Shown here in pieces: positions 1-9,219 of a DNA stretch of 64,000 nucleotides. The first letter of the stretch is position 1. Each line of letters starts with the position of its first letter. Under the pieces are notes generated by a model, which did not search any database, was not told the origin of the DNA, and was given only the letters and a program-made list of their open reading frames with translations. Source of the DNA: Frankia casuarinae (GTDB lineage: Bacteria; Actinomycetota; Actinomycetes; Frankiales; Frankiaceae); contig NC_007777.1 in the NCBI RefSeq assembly GCF_000013345.1, forward strand, positions 2,480,001 through 2,544,000. The letters run 5' to 3'. Made by a program: the position numbers and the translations under genes.

Positions 1-749
1 CCTGCTATGACCTGTCCACGCTCGCCGGGGACGCGGCGGACGTCATCACCGGACTGGGACTGGCATCCGCACACGTGGTGGGCCAGTCCGCGGGCGGCAT
101 CGTGGCCCAGCTGCTCGCGCTGGAGGAGCCGAGCCTGGTTCGCTCCCTGGTCCTGCTGTCCTGCTCCCCGGATGCCAACGGCGACGTCCATCTGCCGCCC
201 CTGACCGGCCTGCCCGGTCCGGAGCGGCCGTTGCTCGACCACGTCGCCGCGCTGAACGACAACCCGCCGACGACCAGAGCGGCGCGCGTCGCGGCGGCGG
301 TGCGCGGCTGGCGCGTGCTCGTGGGGGCCGGCGCGCCGTTCAGTGAGACCTACTGGCGGGACCTGGTCGAGCGCTCGATGCGACGGGAGGCGGGCTCGGA
401 CCTTGGCAGTAACCATCTGCGGGCACTGGACCGCACGCCGCCGCTGACCGCGAGGATCGGCGCGATCCGGGTGCCGGCCCTGGTGGTGCACGGCCGGCGC
501 GACACCGTTTTTCCCCTCGCGCACGGCGAAACGCTGGCCCGCGAGATCGCCGCCGCGCGGCTGGTGGTTGTCGACGAGCTGGGCCACATCTTTCCCCCGC
601 AGTGGTGCCCGCTCGTGCACGGGCTCGTGACGCGGCATCTCCGCGAGGCCGGGGCGCATCCCGCCGGGCAGGTGCGGTCACCCGGTGCGGGCGGGACGTC
701 CGACCGGCGGGGGGCGACGGCCGCGGACGTCCCGCCCGCGGCCCTCTGA
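1..749 (+). CDS. alpha/beta hydrolase, 5'-truncated by window edge
   Basis: The reading frame is open from base 3, so the start lies upstream of the window. About 248 residues are visible. They show the alpha/beta-hydrolase fold: the nucleophile elbow GQSAGG early in the visible part, a likely acid Asp in HGRRDTVFP, and a likely catalytic His in ELGHIFPP near the end. The family covers esterases, lactonases and C-C hydrolases, and the substrate cannot be read from sequence. It ends 32 bp before the GTG of the peptide-binding lipoprotein on the same strand, so it may head or belong to that operon. The last 30 or so residues are Gly/Arg-rich and low in complexity. Confidence 0.85.
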   Translation, partial: CYDLSTLAGDAADVITGLGLASAHVVGQSAGGIVAQLLALEEPSLVRSLVLLSCSPDANGDVHLPPLTGLPGPERPLLDHVAALNDNPPTTRAARVAAAVRGWRVLVGAGAPFSETYWRDLVERSMRREAGSDLGSNHLRALDRTPPLTARIGAIRVPALVVHGRRDTVFPLAHGETLAREIAAARLVVVDELGHIFPPQWCPLVHGLVTRHLREAGAHPAGQVRSPGAGGTSDRRGATAADVPPAAL

Positions 750-781
750 CCACACCGGCCCTCGACCCCCGGAGCTCTGCT

Positions 782-2434
782 GTGCACCCCATCGTGTCCG
801 TACGGTCCGCGCTCGGACTCCTCGTTGTCGCGGCGATACTTCTGCTCACCGGGTGCGGTCCCGACACCGCCGCGGTTCCCGCAGGCGGTGGTCGACCCGT
901 GCGCGGGGGAACCCTGACCTACGCGATCGACGCGGAGCCGACCTGCTTCGACATCCACGCCAGCCAGCAGGACGTCACCGCGAGCGTCCTCCGCAACGTC
1001 TTCGACTCACTCGTCGCGCAGGACGACGCCGGTCATTTCCACCCCTGGCTGGCGACGTCCTGGGACATCACCGACGGCTTGCGCACCTACACCTTTCATC
1101 TGCGCCACGGCGTGACCTTCACCGACGGCAGCGCCTTCGACGCGGCGGCGGTGCGGGCCAACTTCGCGCACATCGTCGCGAAGCAGACCAGGTCGCAGTA
1201 CGCCGCGAGCCTGCTCGGCCCGTACGCCGGCACCGACGTCGTCGATCTCTACACCGTACGGGTGCGTTTCAGCCGGCCGTTCGCCCCGTTCCTCCAGGCC
1301 GCCAGCACCACCTATCTCGGCTTCTACTCGCCGAAGGTCCTCGCCACCGACGCCGCGCAGCTGTGCGCGGGCGGGCCACGAGCGGTTGGTACCGGGCCGT
1401 TCTCCGTCACCAGTCGCACCCGAGGCCAGCGCATCGTCCTGACCAGGAATCCGGCCTATGACTGGGCGCCCGCGACCGCGCGGCACTCCGGCCCCGCCTA
1501 CCTCGACCGGATCGTCATCCGCATCCTGAAGGAGAACTCCATCCGGGTCGGCGCGCTGACCAGCGGGCAGGTCGACGTCGCCGCCGCCGTGCCACCGGCG
1601 GACGCGCGGTCCGTCGGCGCCGACCGGAATCTGCGGCTGCTGCGGAAGGACGTGCCGGGAGTCCCCTACAGTCTCTACCTGAACACGTCGCTGGCGCCTT
1701 TCACCGACCGCCGGGTCCGCACCGCGATCCAGCGGGGAATCAACGTGGACCGGAATGTCGGCGCCGTGTACTTCGGTCAGTACCGGCGAGCCTGGGGCCC
1801 GCTGACGGACGTCACTCCCTCCTACGACGCGACCGTCAGGCAGAGCTGGCCCTACGACCCAGTCAAAGCCGGCCAGCTGCTCGACGAGGCCGGTTGGGCC
1901 AGGCGCGACGGCGCCGGGTTCCGCGTGCGCGACGGCCGGCGGCTGAGCATCTCCTGGCCGGTCGTGCCGACGTACCTGCGCGACCAGCGTGATGTGCTCG
2001 GCCAGGCGATCCAGGCCGACCTGCGGAAGCTGGGCGTGGAGGTCACCCGTCCCAGTCTCGACGTCGGCACCTACCTGGCGCTCTCCTACAGCAACAAGGC
2101 GCAGATGCTGGACTTCAGCTGGAGCCGTGCTGATCCGGATGTGCTGCGGCTGTTCTTCAACTCCGCCAGCTCCCCGGCATCTGGCGGGCAGAACATGGCG
2201 CAGCTGGCCGACGCGGAGGTGGACCGGCTGACGGTCGACGGCGCGGAGAGCCTCGACCGGACGGCCCGCGACGACCTGTACGGGCGGGTCCAGCACGACG
2301 TGCTCGCCAGCGCGGCTGTGGTCCCGCTCTACACGCCCAGCTCGATCCTGGGCGTGGCCCGACGGGTCGACGGCATCGGCGTCGACCCGAACGCCTGGCC
2401 GCTCTTCTTCGATGCCTGGCGCGTCTCCGGGTAG
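782..2434 (+). CDS. ABC transporter substrate-binding lipoprotein (SBP family 5, peptide type)
   Basis: This is the extracellular solute receptor of a Dpp/Opp-type importer, about 550 residues and normal for the family. I start at GTG 782 because it gives a textbook lipoprotein signal: a hydrophobic stretch (LLVVAAILLLTGC) with lipobox LTGC, so the mature protein would begin at that Cys and be lipid-anchored. An open frame continues upstream to 602 but has no signal and overlaps the hydrolase. The body begins with the family-5 pattern GGTLTYAIDAEPTCFD and has the usual mid-region VTFTDGSAFDAAAVRANF. Two permeases and a double ATPase follow directly. Likely ligands are di- or oligopeptides, or nickel or glycosides as in some family members; the specificity is inferred only. 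Confidence 0.92.
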   Translation: MHPIVSVRSALGLLVVAAILLLTGCGPDTAAVPAGGGRPVRGGTLTYAIDAEPTCFDIHASQQDVTASVLRNVFDSLVAQDDAGHFHPWLATSWDITDGLRTYTFHLRHGVTFTDGSAFDAAAVRANFAHIVAKQTRSQYAASLLGPYAGTDVVDLYTVRVRFSRPFAPFLQAASTTYLGFYSPKVLATDAAQLCAGGPRAVGTGPFSVTSRTRGQRIVLTRNPAYDWAPATARHSGPAYLDRIVIRILKENSIRVGALTSGQVDVAAAVPPADARSVGADRNLRLLRKDVPGVPYSLYLNTSLAPFTDRRVRTAIQRGINVDRNVGAVYFGQYRRAWGPLTDVTPSYDATVRQSWPYDPVKAGQLLDEAGWARRDGAGFRVRDGRRLSISWPVVPTYLRDQRDVLGQAIQADLRKLGVEVTRPSLDVGTYLALSYSNKAQMLDFSWSRADPDVLRLFFNSASSPASGGQNMAQLADAEVDRLTVDGAESLDRTARDDLYGRVQHDVLASAAVVPLYTPSSILGVARRVDGIGVDPNAWPLFFDAWRVSG

Positions 2435-2457
2435 CGCGGCGGATGTCTGGAGGCGAC

Positions 2458-3465
2458 ATGCATGTCCTCGAGCAGGCGCCGGCGACGGAGGATCGCGGCC
2501 CCGCCCCCGAACCCGCGCGCCGCCGGACCGTCCTGCGACACCTGCTGCGACACCTGTTCTCCGGTGCCGCGGTACTGCTGGGCGCCGCCACGCTCACCTT
2601 CACCGCGCTGCAGCTGGCCCCGGGCGATCCGGTGGCGGTCCTGCTAGGGCCGGGAACGTCCGCCTCGCCCCAGGTACGGGCGGAAATCCAGGCAGAGTAC
2701 GGTCTCGGCGAGCCGGCTCCGCTGAGGTACGTCCACTATCTCGGCCATCTCGCCCGCGGCGACCTGGGTACCTCGTATCAACTCCAGCAGCCGGTCAGCG
2801 AGGTGATCGTGGATCAGCTGCGACCCACGGCCGAACTCGCGGCCGCGGCGCTGGTGCTCGCGGTCCTGACCGGGGTGGCCATCGCCGTCGCGACCGCGGG
2901 CCGCCGACCGGGACTGCGCGCCGCGGCGATGGCCTGGGAGTCACTGGCCCTGTCCGTGCCCTCGTTCTGGGTGGGCATCGTGCTGGTGAGCGTGTTCTCG
3001 TTCCAGTTGCGGATCTTCCCCGGAGCGGGGGCCCAGGGCGCGGCCAGCCTTGTGTTGCCGTCGGTGACCCTCGCCATGCCGGCCGCCGGCGCGCTTTCCC
3101 GGACGCTGCGGGAGGGACTGGAAGCCGCCCTCGCGCAGCCGTTCGCCGCCGCCGCTCGGGCCCGCGGCCTGAGCCCCACCGGCGTCACAATGCGCCACGC
3201 CCTGCGCCACGCCGCCGCAAGCGCGCTCAACCTCGGCGGCTGGCTCGCCGGGACGCTGCTCGCCGGCACCGTCCTCGTCGAGACGGTCTTCGCCCGCCCG
3301 GGGCTCGGCGCGCTGACCGTGCACGCCGTCATCGACCGGGACATGCCCGTGGTGATGGGGGTCGTCCTCACATCGGCCCTGGTCTCGGCCGTCGTCTTCA
3401 CCGTCGTGGATCTGCTGCAACGCGTCCTCGACCCGCGGCTTCGGATCGAGGTGATGGACCGGTGA
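2458..3465 (+). CDS. ABC transporter permease, DppB/OppB type
   Basis: This is the first inner-membrane permease of the peptide-type importer, 335 residues. It has a cytoplasmic N-terminus, a first transmembrane segment (LFSGAAVLLGAATLTFTALQ), the family pattern LAPGDPV, and a C-terminal five-helix core. The EAA-like cytoplasmic loop that contacts the ATPase reads AAAARARGLSPTGVTMRHALRHA. I choose ATG 2458 because GGAGG lies 4 bp upstream; an in-frame ATG at 2443 has no such site. Its TGA overlaps the GTG of the second permease, which indicates translational coupling. Confidence 0.92.
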   Translation: MHVLEQAPATEDRGPAPEPARRRTVLRHLLRHLFSGAAVLLGAATLTFTALQLAPGDPVAVLLGPGTSASPQVRAEIQAEYGLGEPAPLRYVHYLGHLARGDLGTSYQLQQPVSEVIVDQLRPTAELAAAALVLAVLTGVAIAVATAGRRPGLRAAAMAWESLALSVPSFWVGIVLVSVFSFQLRIFPGAGAQGAASLVLPSVTLAMPAAGALSRTLREGLEAALAQPFAAAARARGLSPTGVTMRHALRHAAASALNLGGWLAGTLLAGTVLVETVFARPGLGALTVHAVIDRDMPVVMGVVLTSALVSAVVFTVVDLLQRVLDPRLRIEVMDR

Positions 3466-4322
3466 CCAACGTCCTGGCAGCGCCTCCGACGCTGTCTGAC
3501 CGGCCCGCGCCGCGTCTCGTCGCCCGCGCGTCGACGATCCTGCTCACTGGCATCCTCCTGGTGATCGCCCTGGCGGTGACGGCACCGGGGATCCTCACGG
3601 GCGCCTCGCCGACCGTCGTCGACCCGTCAGGCGTGCTGGCAGCGCCGAGCGGCTCGCACTGGTGTGGGACCGACCAGCTCGGGCGGGACGTGTGCGCCCG
3701 GGTGCTGCATGGTGCCCGGGCGTCCCTGCTGCTCGGCGTCGGCTCCGTCGCGCTGGCCGTGGGGATCGGTGCGGCTCTGGGCCTCGCGGCGGCGCTCGGC
3801 GGGCGCCTCGTCGACCTGGTGCTCACCCGGGTGATGGATGTGCTGATCGCGATACCCCCGTTGATGCTCGCCCTCCTGGTCATCGCGGTGCTCGGGCCCG
3901 GCAGCGGCAGGACCATGATTGCCACGGTGGTGGCGCTGACGCCTCTGTACGGCCGCCTCGTCCGCGCCGAGGCGATGGTCGCCCGCCGAGCGGGTTACGT
4001 CGAGGCGGCCCGCGGACTCGGCGTCGGCCGGATGGCGCTGGTCGTGCGCCACGTGCTGCCAAACGCGCTCGGTCCGGCGCTGGCGCTGGCGACCACGGGG
4101 GTCGGCTCGGCCATCGTGTACGTGGCGGGGCTGAGCTTCCTCGGGTTGGGCCCGCAGCCCTCCACCGCGCAGTGGGGTCTGATGCTGGCGGAAGGCCGGG
4201 ACTTCCTACGGTCCGCGTGGTGGGTCGGGGTGTGCCCGGGTGCGGCGCTCGCGCTGACCGTGCTCGCCGTCCAGGCCGCCGGCCGCCGGGCCCAGCAGCG
4301 GCTTGTCCGGCGCGGCGGATGA
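3462..4322 (+). CDS. ABC transporter permease, DppC/OppC type
   Basis: This is the second permease, 286 residues. It starts at GTG 3462, which overlaps the TGA of the DppB-like gene as GTGA. The N-terminal helix is followed by the typical periplasmic pattern HWCGTDQLGRDVCARVLHGAR (compare HxxGTDxLGRDxxSR in DppC). The ATPase-contacting loop is AARGLGVGRMALVVRHVLPN, and the C-terminal part has SFLGLGPQPSTAQWGLML, another family hallmark. The upstream open frame in this phase overlaps the DppB-like gene and is not coding. The ATPase gene begins inside its last codons (ATGA-type overlap at 4319-4322). Confidence 0.93.
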   Translation: MTNVLAAPPTLSDRPAPRLVARASTILLTGILLVIALAVTAPGILTGASPTVVDPSGVLAAPSGSHWCGTDQLGRDVCARVLHGARASLLLGVGSVALAVGIGAALGLAAALGGRLVDLVLTRVMDVLIAIPPLMLALLVIAVLGPGSGRTMIATVVALTPLYGRLVRAEAMVARRAGYVEAARGLGVGRMALVVRHVLPNALGPALALATTGVGSAIVYVAGLSFLGLGPQPSTAQWGLMLAEGRDFLRSAWWVGVCPGAALALTVLAVQAAGRRAQQRLVRRGG

Positions 4323-6136
4323 GCCCGGACGTGACCGCCGCCGAGCCGACCCTGGTCGTCGAGCGGCTGGACGTGACGTTTCGGGACGGCGTCGCCGGCG
4401 TGCGTGCGGTGCGGGACGTGTCGATCGCCGTCCGTCCCGGCGAGTGTCTCGCGGTCGTGGGCGAGTCCGGTGCCGGCAAGAGCGTGCTCGCCCGGACGCT
4501 GATCGGACTGGCCGGGCGCGGTGCGATGGTCCGTGCTGGCCGGCTGGACCTGCAGGGCGTGGATCTGACCGCCTTGACCGAACCGGGGTGGCGGGTGTTG
4601 CGAGGCCGCCGGATCGGGTTGGTGCCCCAGGACGCGTTGGCCTCCCTGGATCCGCTGCGGACGGTGGGAGCGGAGGTGGCCGAGCCCCTGCGCGTCCACC
4701 GGATCGTGGCCCGTCGCGACGTCCGCGAGCGGGCCGTCGCGACGCTTGGGCAGGTGGGGGTGCCGGAGCCGGCCCGGCGCGCCGGGCAGTACCCGCATCA
4801 GCTCTCTGGCGGTCTGCGACAGCGGGCCCTGATCGCCTCGACGGTCGCGGCCGGACCCGACCTGCTGCTGGTCGACGAACCCACGACCGCGTTGGATGCC
4901 GCCTCCCGGGAGCGGATCGTCGAGGTGCTGCGCGGCCTGGTACGCGGCGGTGTCGCTCTGCTGTTGATTAGTCACGATCTTGCCACGGTGGCCGCCGTCG
5001 CCGACCGGGTGGCGGTCATGTACGAGGGGCGGATCATCGAGCAGGGACCGGCCGTCGACGTGCTTGGCGGTCCACGGCATCCGTACACCTGCGCGTTGCT
5101 CGCGGCGGCCCCCTCGCGGCACTCGCGGGGCACCGTGCTGTCCCCGGACCTGCCGCGCCGTCCACCGGCCGGGCCGGACGGCTGCCCATACGCGGTGCGC
5201 TGCCCACTCGCCGACCACTGGTGCCGCGAGGAACTGCCGCGCCCCGATCACCCGGGTCTCGAACCCGGCGTCCTGTGCTGGCGGCCCGGAACGGAAACGG
5301 AGCGGGCCGGACCGCCACGGGTCGTCGCCCCGGCCCGCAGGGACACCGCCGAGGCTCTCGTCGAAGCCACCGGCATCACCAAACGTTTCCGCGATCCCGA
5401 CGGGGGGTGGCGGGACGCCGTCCGTGCCGTGACGTTCGAGCTTCGTGCCGCCGAGACACTCGGCGTCATCGGTGGGTCCGGGTCCGGCAAGACCACGCTG
5501 GCCCGCATCGTGCTCGGCCTGCTCGAACCGGACGAGGGTACCGTCCGGTTCGCCGGCGCGCCCTGGGTGGCGGCCGCGGCGGCGACCGCCTCGCCCAGCC
5601 GGGTACGCGAACGTGACCGCAGGCCTCGGCGGCACCGGATACAGGCCGTCCACCAGGACTGCCTGAGCTCATTCGACCCGCGTCACACCGCCGAGCGGAT
5701 CGTCGGCGACGCCATGTCCGGTCCGGATCGGGGCCGGGCGCGACGAGATCGGATCGTCGCACTCCTCGACCAGGTAGGGCTGTCCGAACAGGTGCTGCGA
5801 CGCCACCCTCGCGAGCTGTCCGGCGGGCAGCGTCAGCGGCTGGCGATCGCGCGTGCGCTCGCGCCGTCACCCGAGGTCCTCGTCTGCGACGAACCGGTGT
5901 CCGCGCTCGACCTGTCGGTGCAGGCCCAGATCCTCGACCTGCTGGCGGGACTGCGCGACGAACTCGGCTTGGCCCTGCTGTTCATCTCCCACGATATCGC
6001 AGTGATCCGGCACGTCAGCGACCGCGTCCTGGTGATGAAGGACGGGCAGGTGGCCGAGATCGGCGGCGCGGAGCAGGTGCTCGAGCGCCCCGCGCACCCG
6101 TACACCCGGCATCTGCTGGCCGCGGCCCGCACCTGA
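4319..6136 (+). CDS. fused double ATP-binding protein of peptide ABC importer (DppD-DppF)
   Basis: One 605-residue cytoplasmic protein carries both nucleotide-binding domains. Domain 1 (about residues 10-270) has Walker A GESGAGKS, signature LSGGLRQR and Walker B LLLVDEPTTALD. It is followed by the Cys-containing oligopeptide-transporter tail (GCPYAVRCPLADHWC). Domain 2 (about 345-600) has Walker A GGSGSGKT, signature LSGGQRQR and Walker B VLVCDEPVSALDLS, with an H-loop (ISHD) in both. Most Dpp/Opp systems encode two separate ATPases, but fusions of this length are common in actinobacteria. The signature Q is absent in domain 1 (LSGGL instead of LSGGQ), as often seen. It is the last gene of the operon; a convergent gene ends 38 bp downstream. 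Confidence 0.93.
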   Translation: MSPDVTAAEPTLVVERLDVTFRDGVAGVRAVRDVSIAVRPGECLAVVGESGAGKSVLARTLIGLAGRGAMVRAGRLDLQGVDLTALTEPGWRVLRGRRIGLVPQDALASLDPLRTVGAEVAEPLRVHRIVARRDVRERAVATLGQVGVPEPARRAGQYPHQLSGGLRQRALIASTVAAGPDLLLVDEPTTALDAASRERIVEVLRGLVRGGVALLLISHDLATVAAVADRVAVMYEGRIIEQGPAVDVLGGPRHPYTCALLAAAPSRHSRGTVLSPDLPRRPPAGPDGCPYAVRCPLADHWCREELPRPDHPGLEPGVLCWRPGTETERAGPPRVVAPARRDTAEALVEATGITKRFRDPDGGWRDAVRAVTFELRAAETLGVIGGSGSGKTTLARIVLGLLEPDEGTVRFAGAPWVAAAAATASPSRVRERDRRPRRHRIQAVHQDCLSSFDPRHTAERIVGDAMSGPDRGRARRDRIVALLDQVGLSEQVLRRHPRELSGGQRQRLAIARALAPSPEVLVCDEPVSALDLSVQAQILDLLAGLRDELGLALLFISHDIAVIRHVSDRVLVMKDGQVAEIGGAEQVLERPAHPYTRHLLAAART

Positions 6137-6174
6137 CGGCGGCGCGGACTGTCCGCACCCGGTCGGGGTTGCGC

Positions 6175-6879
6175 CTACAGGCCCATCGCGATGCCGCCGC
6201 CGACGGGGAGGACGGTGCCAGTGACGTAGCTTGCCTCGTCGCTGGCGAGGAACCGGATGGCGGCGACGACCTCGTCCACTGTCCCCATCCGGCGCAGCGG
6301 GGTCATCCGCATCAGCTCCTGCCTGCGCTGTTCGGTCAGCGGCCTGGTCATGTCGGTGTCAATGATCCCCGGTGCCACCACGTTCACGGTGATGTCGCGG
6401 TTCCCGAGCTCCCACACGACGGACCGTGCCATGCCGAGGAGGGCGGACTTGGACGCGGCGTAGTTGCTCTGCCCGGGGGAGCCGAGGAAACCAAGTGCCG
6501 ACGACACGCACACCACTCGCCCACGCCGGGCCGGAAGCATGCTGGCGACGGCGGCCCGGACGGCTCTGAACGCTCCGGCCAGGTTCGTGTCGACCACGGT
6601 CTCGAACTGTTCGTCGGACATCCGCAGCAGCGGGACGTCGATGGTGATGCCCGCGTTGGCGACGAGTACCTCGACCGTTCCGTGCGCCTCCTCCGCCTCT
6701 CGCAGCGCACGCTCGACGTCGCCAGGTACCCTGACGTCCGCGCGCAGACCGAGCACGCCTTCCGGGGCGGCCCCCGACCGGCCGGCGACGGCGACCCGGT
6801 CGCCCCCCTCGGCGAACGACCGTGCGGCGGCCAGGCCGATGCCCCGGCTCCCGCCCGTGATGAAGATCGATCGGCCCAT
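6175..6879 (-). CDS. SDR-family ketoreductase (FabG-like)
   Basis: This is a classical short-chain dehydrogenase of 234 residues with an N-terminal Rossmann motif (GGSRGIG), NAG, the active-site Ser (VSSALG) and YxxxK (YAASK). It ends with VGGGIAMGL. I start at the ATG at 6879 because GGAGGAG lies just upstream; an open frame begins ten codons earlier. It lies 82 bp downstream of the AfsA-like gene on the same strand. In Streptomyces gamma-butyrolactone loci an SDR of this kind acts next to AfsA homologues and reduces the keto group of the signal precursor. That role is therefore plausible here. A generic 3-oxoacyl-ACP reductase is the alternative. Confidence 0.88.
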   Translation of the reverse strand: MGRSIFITGGSRGIGLAAARSFAEGGDRVAVAGRSGAAPEGVLGLRADVRVPGDVERALREAEEAHGTVEVLVANAGITIDVPLLRMSDEQFETVVDTNLAGAFRAVRAAVASMLPARRGRVVCVSSALGFLGSPGQSNYAASKSALLGMARSVVWELGNRDITVNVVAPGIIDTDMTRPLTEQRRQELMRMTPLRRMGTVDEVVAAIRFLASDEASYVTGTVLPVGGGIAMGL

Positions 6880-7839
6880 CGCATTCTCCTCCCGGGCCCG
6901 CGGCGCCACCGCCGGTGCCCGTCCTCGCCCTGTGCAGCTGGCGTTGTGTGCGGCTGTGGGTTCAGTCGTCGGTGAGATGACTGGTGGGAACCGGGCAGAT
7001 GGTCATGGTTCCCGCCGCGATGACGGCGTCGTTCTGCTGGAAGGACACGGCGAAGGTGGACCCGCCGACCACGTCCTCATGCTGGTGGACCGCTGCCACG
7101 GTGGTTGTCACATCCAGCTCGGCGAACCGGGTGAAGGCCAGGTCGAAGGCGACGACGGTGGCCGCGGTGGCCGGCACGCCGAGCAGGTCCGCGCCGGACC
7201 ACAGGCACAGCTGCCGGGCCGCCTCGGTGAGTACCATGCCGGGGAAATGGTCCAGTGCGTGGTCGAACATGCTGCGGTTGTCGACGGGCACCCGAATGGT
7301 GGCCGTGGCCCCGCCAGCGAACTGGACGGGATCCACGAGGATTGTGTTGACGCTGCTGGCTCGCCCGACAGCGGCCGGCGCGATCGTCGCGGGCGTGGGC
7401 CGGATGTCGTCCGATGTGTGCGGCGCGCTTCCCCGGCGGAGCGCCCGCACGTGTTCGTAGGCGGAGTCAGACAGGTAGCCCACCGCGATCCGGGTGTCGC
7501 CGATGGCCACGCCGTCCAGGGAAAGCCGGATGTCGTAGGCCAGCGACCGACTGGTCGGCCGGTCGCCGACGAGTGGGCGCGTGCCGACCGCCATCGTCAG
7601 CTCGCTGGCGCCTCGGGTGCGGATGGCGAACAGCCCCGGCAGCTGCATGGACCACGACCTCAGGACGAACCGGGTGTCCCGTGCCACGCCGAAATGCACG
7701 TGGGCGCCGTAGGTCTCAGCCTGGCGTGAGCATTCCAGCAGAAGCAGTGGATCCACCGCGCCGTGTCGGACGTGGTCGGTGAAGTACGCGTGGGACGACG
7801 GCAGTTGGGCGGCAGCCAGGTAGGACGTCGCACCGGTGG

Positions 7840-7848
7840 GCACGGTGT
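7840..7848. repeat. target-site duplication, left copy
   Basis: GCACGGTGT directly abuts the left terminus (CAGGGCC) of the ISAs1-type element and recurs at 9211-9219. Confidence 0.9.
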
Positions 7849-9210
7849 CAGGGCCCCGGCAAAGTTGTCGGTTAGCAAGCAAGGCTCTTGATCGTCTCTA
7901 GTGGTCGTTCGGGGCGCCGCGCGTGGTGTCGGATTGCCTGGGCGATGTTCGTGGCGCCGGTCAGGCGAAGGATCGCGATCGCCAGGTTGCGCAGGCTGGC
8001 CATGACCTGGGGAGCGTGGCCGGTCCGGACCTGGCTGAGGTCCTCCCCGAAGGTGACGTCGCGGACCCAGTGCAGCCGGTTCTCCACGAGCCAGTGCTCG
8101 CGGGCGTAGGTGGCCAGCAGCGTGGGGCTGGCCTGGTGGGTCGGCAGGCTGGTGACAAGGTAGACGATCTCGGTCGTGGCCGGCCCGTCGGCGAGCGGCT
8201 GGCGGCGGCGGGTGACCTGCACTGCCTGCACGGCGTGCGGGAAGAGTAGTCCCGCGCGGACCTCGGTGGTCTTCACGGTGCGCCGCTCGCGGCGGCCGTG
8301 GCCGCGTTCGACGGTGCGCGCGGCGGTCTTCACCCGGCGCCAGGGCAGGGCGGCGAGCTGGGCGTATAGCGCCGGCTGGTTGGCCTTCACCGTCAGGATG
8401 TAGTGCGCATGCCGGCTGACCAGCCAGGATGCGGTCTGTCGCTGGGTGTGTAGAGCATCCGCGGTCACGATCACATCGGTCAGGTCCAGGTCGGCGAGCA
8501 GGACGGGCAGCGCCGGGATCTCGTTCGACTTCGCGTCGACGGCGACCTGGCCGAGCACGACACCGCTGGTGTGGTCGAGCGCGGCGAGCAGGTGGCGGCC
8601 CGGACTGTCAGGCGTGCGGGAGCCGCGCAGCGTCTTGCCGTCGACCGCGAGCCGCCGCCGCGTCCCGGCCGGCGGGGTGGTCGCCGCGGCGGCCCATGCT
8701 CCCAGCGCCGTATCCAGGGCGTCGGCGTCGAGTGCGGCGAGTACCCGGCGAAACGTCGACTCCTCGGGCACTCGAGAGACGCCGAGCAGGCCCGCGACCG
8801 CCTGGCCGGCGTCGGCGGACCATTCACCGATCGCGGTGAACGACCGCGCCCCGGCGAGCACCGCGCAGGTCGCCAGCGTCAGCACAGCGGCCAGGCTGTG
8901 CCGCCTGCCGCGGGGCTTCCGGGGGTCCGGTAGCTGGTTGAAGACCGCCAGCAGACCCGCCGGCGACGGAGGCTGGTTGCCGGCGCCGACGGCAGCCAGC
9001 CGATCGAGAACAGGGGCAGGCGGTAATACTGGTGCGGCGGGCATGGCACCTCGAGACGATCATGACGGTGTAGGAACCTCCATGATCTCCAGGAGCCGTG
9101 CCCGCACCCATGACGCCCCCGGCCTCGCGTCAGAAGCGCGCTACGCAACCCCACTGGAAGCCCCACACAACGCCGAAAGTCTGCTTACCAGCAAACTTGC
9201 CGAGGCCCTG
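7849..9210. mobile_element. ISAs1-family insertion sequence, 1362 bp, complete
   Basis: The element is bounded by imperfect terminal inverted repeats: the left end reads CAGGGCCCCGGCAAAGTTG and the reverse complement of the right end reads CAGGGCCTCGGCAAGTTTG, with similarity running on through GGT-AGCA. It is flanked by 9-bp direct repeats. Length, CAGGG-type termini and duplication size all fit the ISAs1 family. It holds one transposase gene and lies inside the AfsA-like gene, in the same orientation as that gene. Confidence 0.9.
7872..9044 (-). CDS. ISAs1-family transposase (DDE)
   Basis: This intact 390-residue transposase fills the insertion sequence. The N-terminal associated domain contains FNQLPDPRKPRGRRHSLA. 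The DDE core shows LAVDGKTLRGS, VIVTADALHTQ and, near the C-terminus, ENRLHWVRDVTFGEDLSQVR, the block that marks this family. No frameshift is visible, so the copy may be active, in line with the well-conserved terminal repeats and target duplication. Its stop lies 23 bp inside the IS terminus. Confidence 0.93.
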   Translation of the reverse strand: MPAAPVLPPAPVLDRLAAVGAGNQPPSPAGLLAVFNQLPDPRKPRGRRHSLAAVLTLATCAVLAGARSFTAIGEWSADAGQAVAGLLGVSRVPEESTFRRVLAALDADALDTALGAWAAAATTPPAGTRRRLAVDGKTLRGSRTPDSPGRHLLAALDHTSGVVLGQVAVDAKSNEIPALPVLLADLDLTDVIVTADALHTQRQTASWLVSRHAHYILTVKANQPALYAQLAALPWRRVKTAARTVERGHGRRERRTVKTTEVRAGLLFPHAVQAVQVTRRRQPLADGPATTEIVYLVTSLPTHQASPTLLATYAREHWLVENRLHWVRDVTFGEDLSQVRTGHAPQVMASLRNLAIAILRLTGATNIAQAIRHHARRPERPLETIKSLAC

Positions 9211-9219
9211 GCACGGTGT
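9211..9219. repeat. target-site duplication, right copy
   Basis: GCACGGTGT follows the right terminus of the ISAs1-type element and matches the copy at 7840-7848. Reading through one copy restores the AfsA frame (Asp-Thr-Val-Pro). Confidence 0.9.

Noticed and set aside
1007-2296. Long minus-strand frame antisense to the peptide-binding lipoprotein
   Set aside because: A high-GC shadow frame: no motif, and the plus strand encodes a complete family-5 binding protein.
3995-5653. 552-codon minus-strand frame
   Set aside because: It is antisense to the second permease and the fused ATPase, both of which carry complete motif sets.
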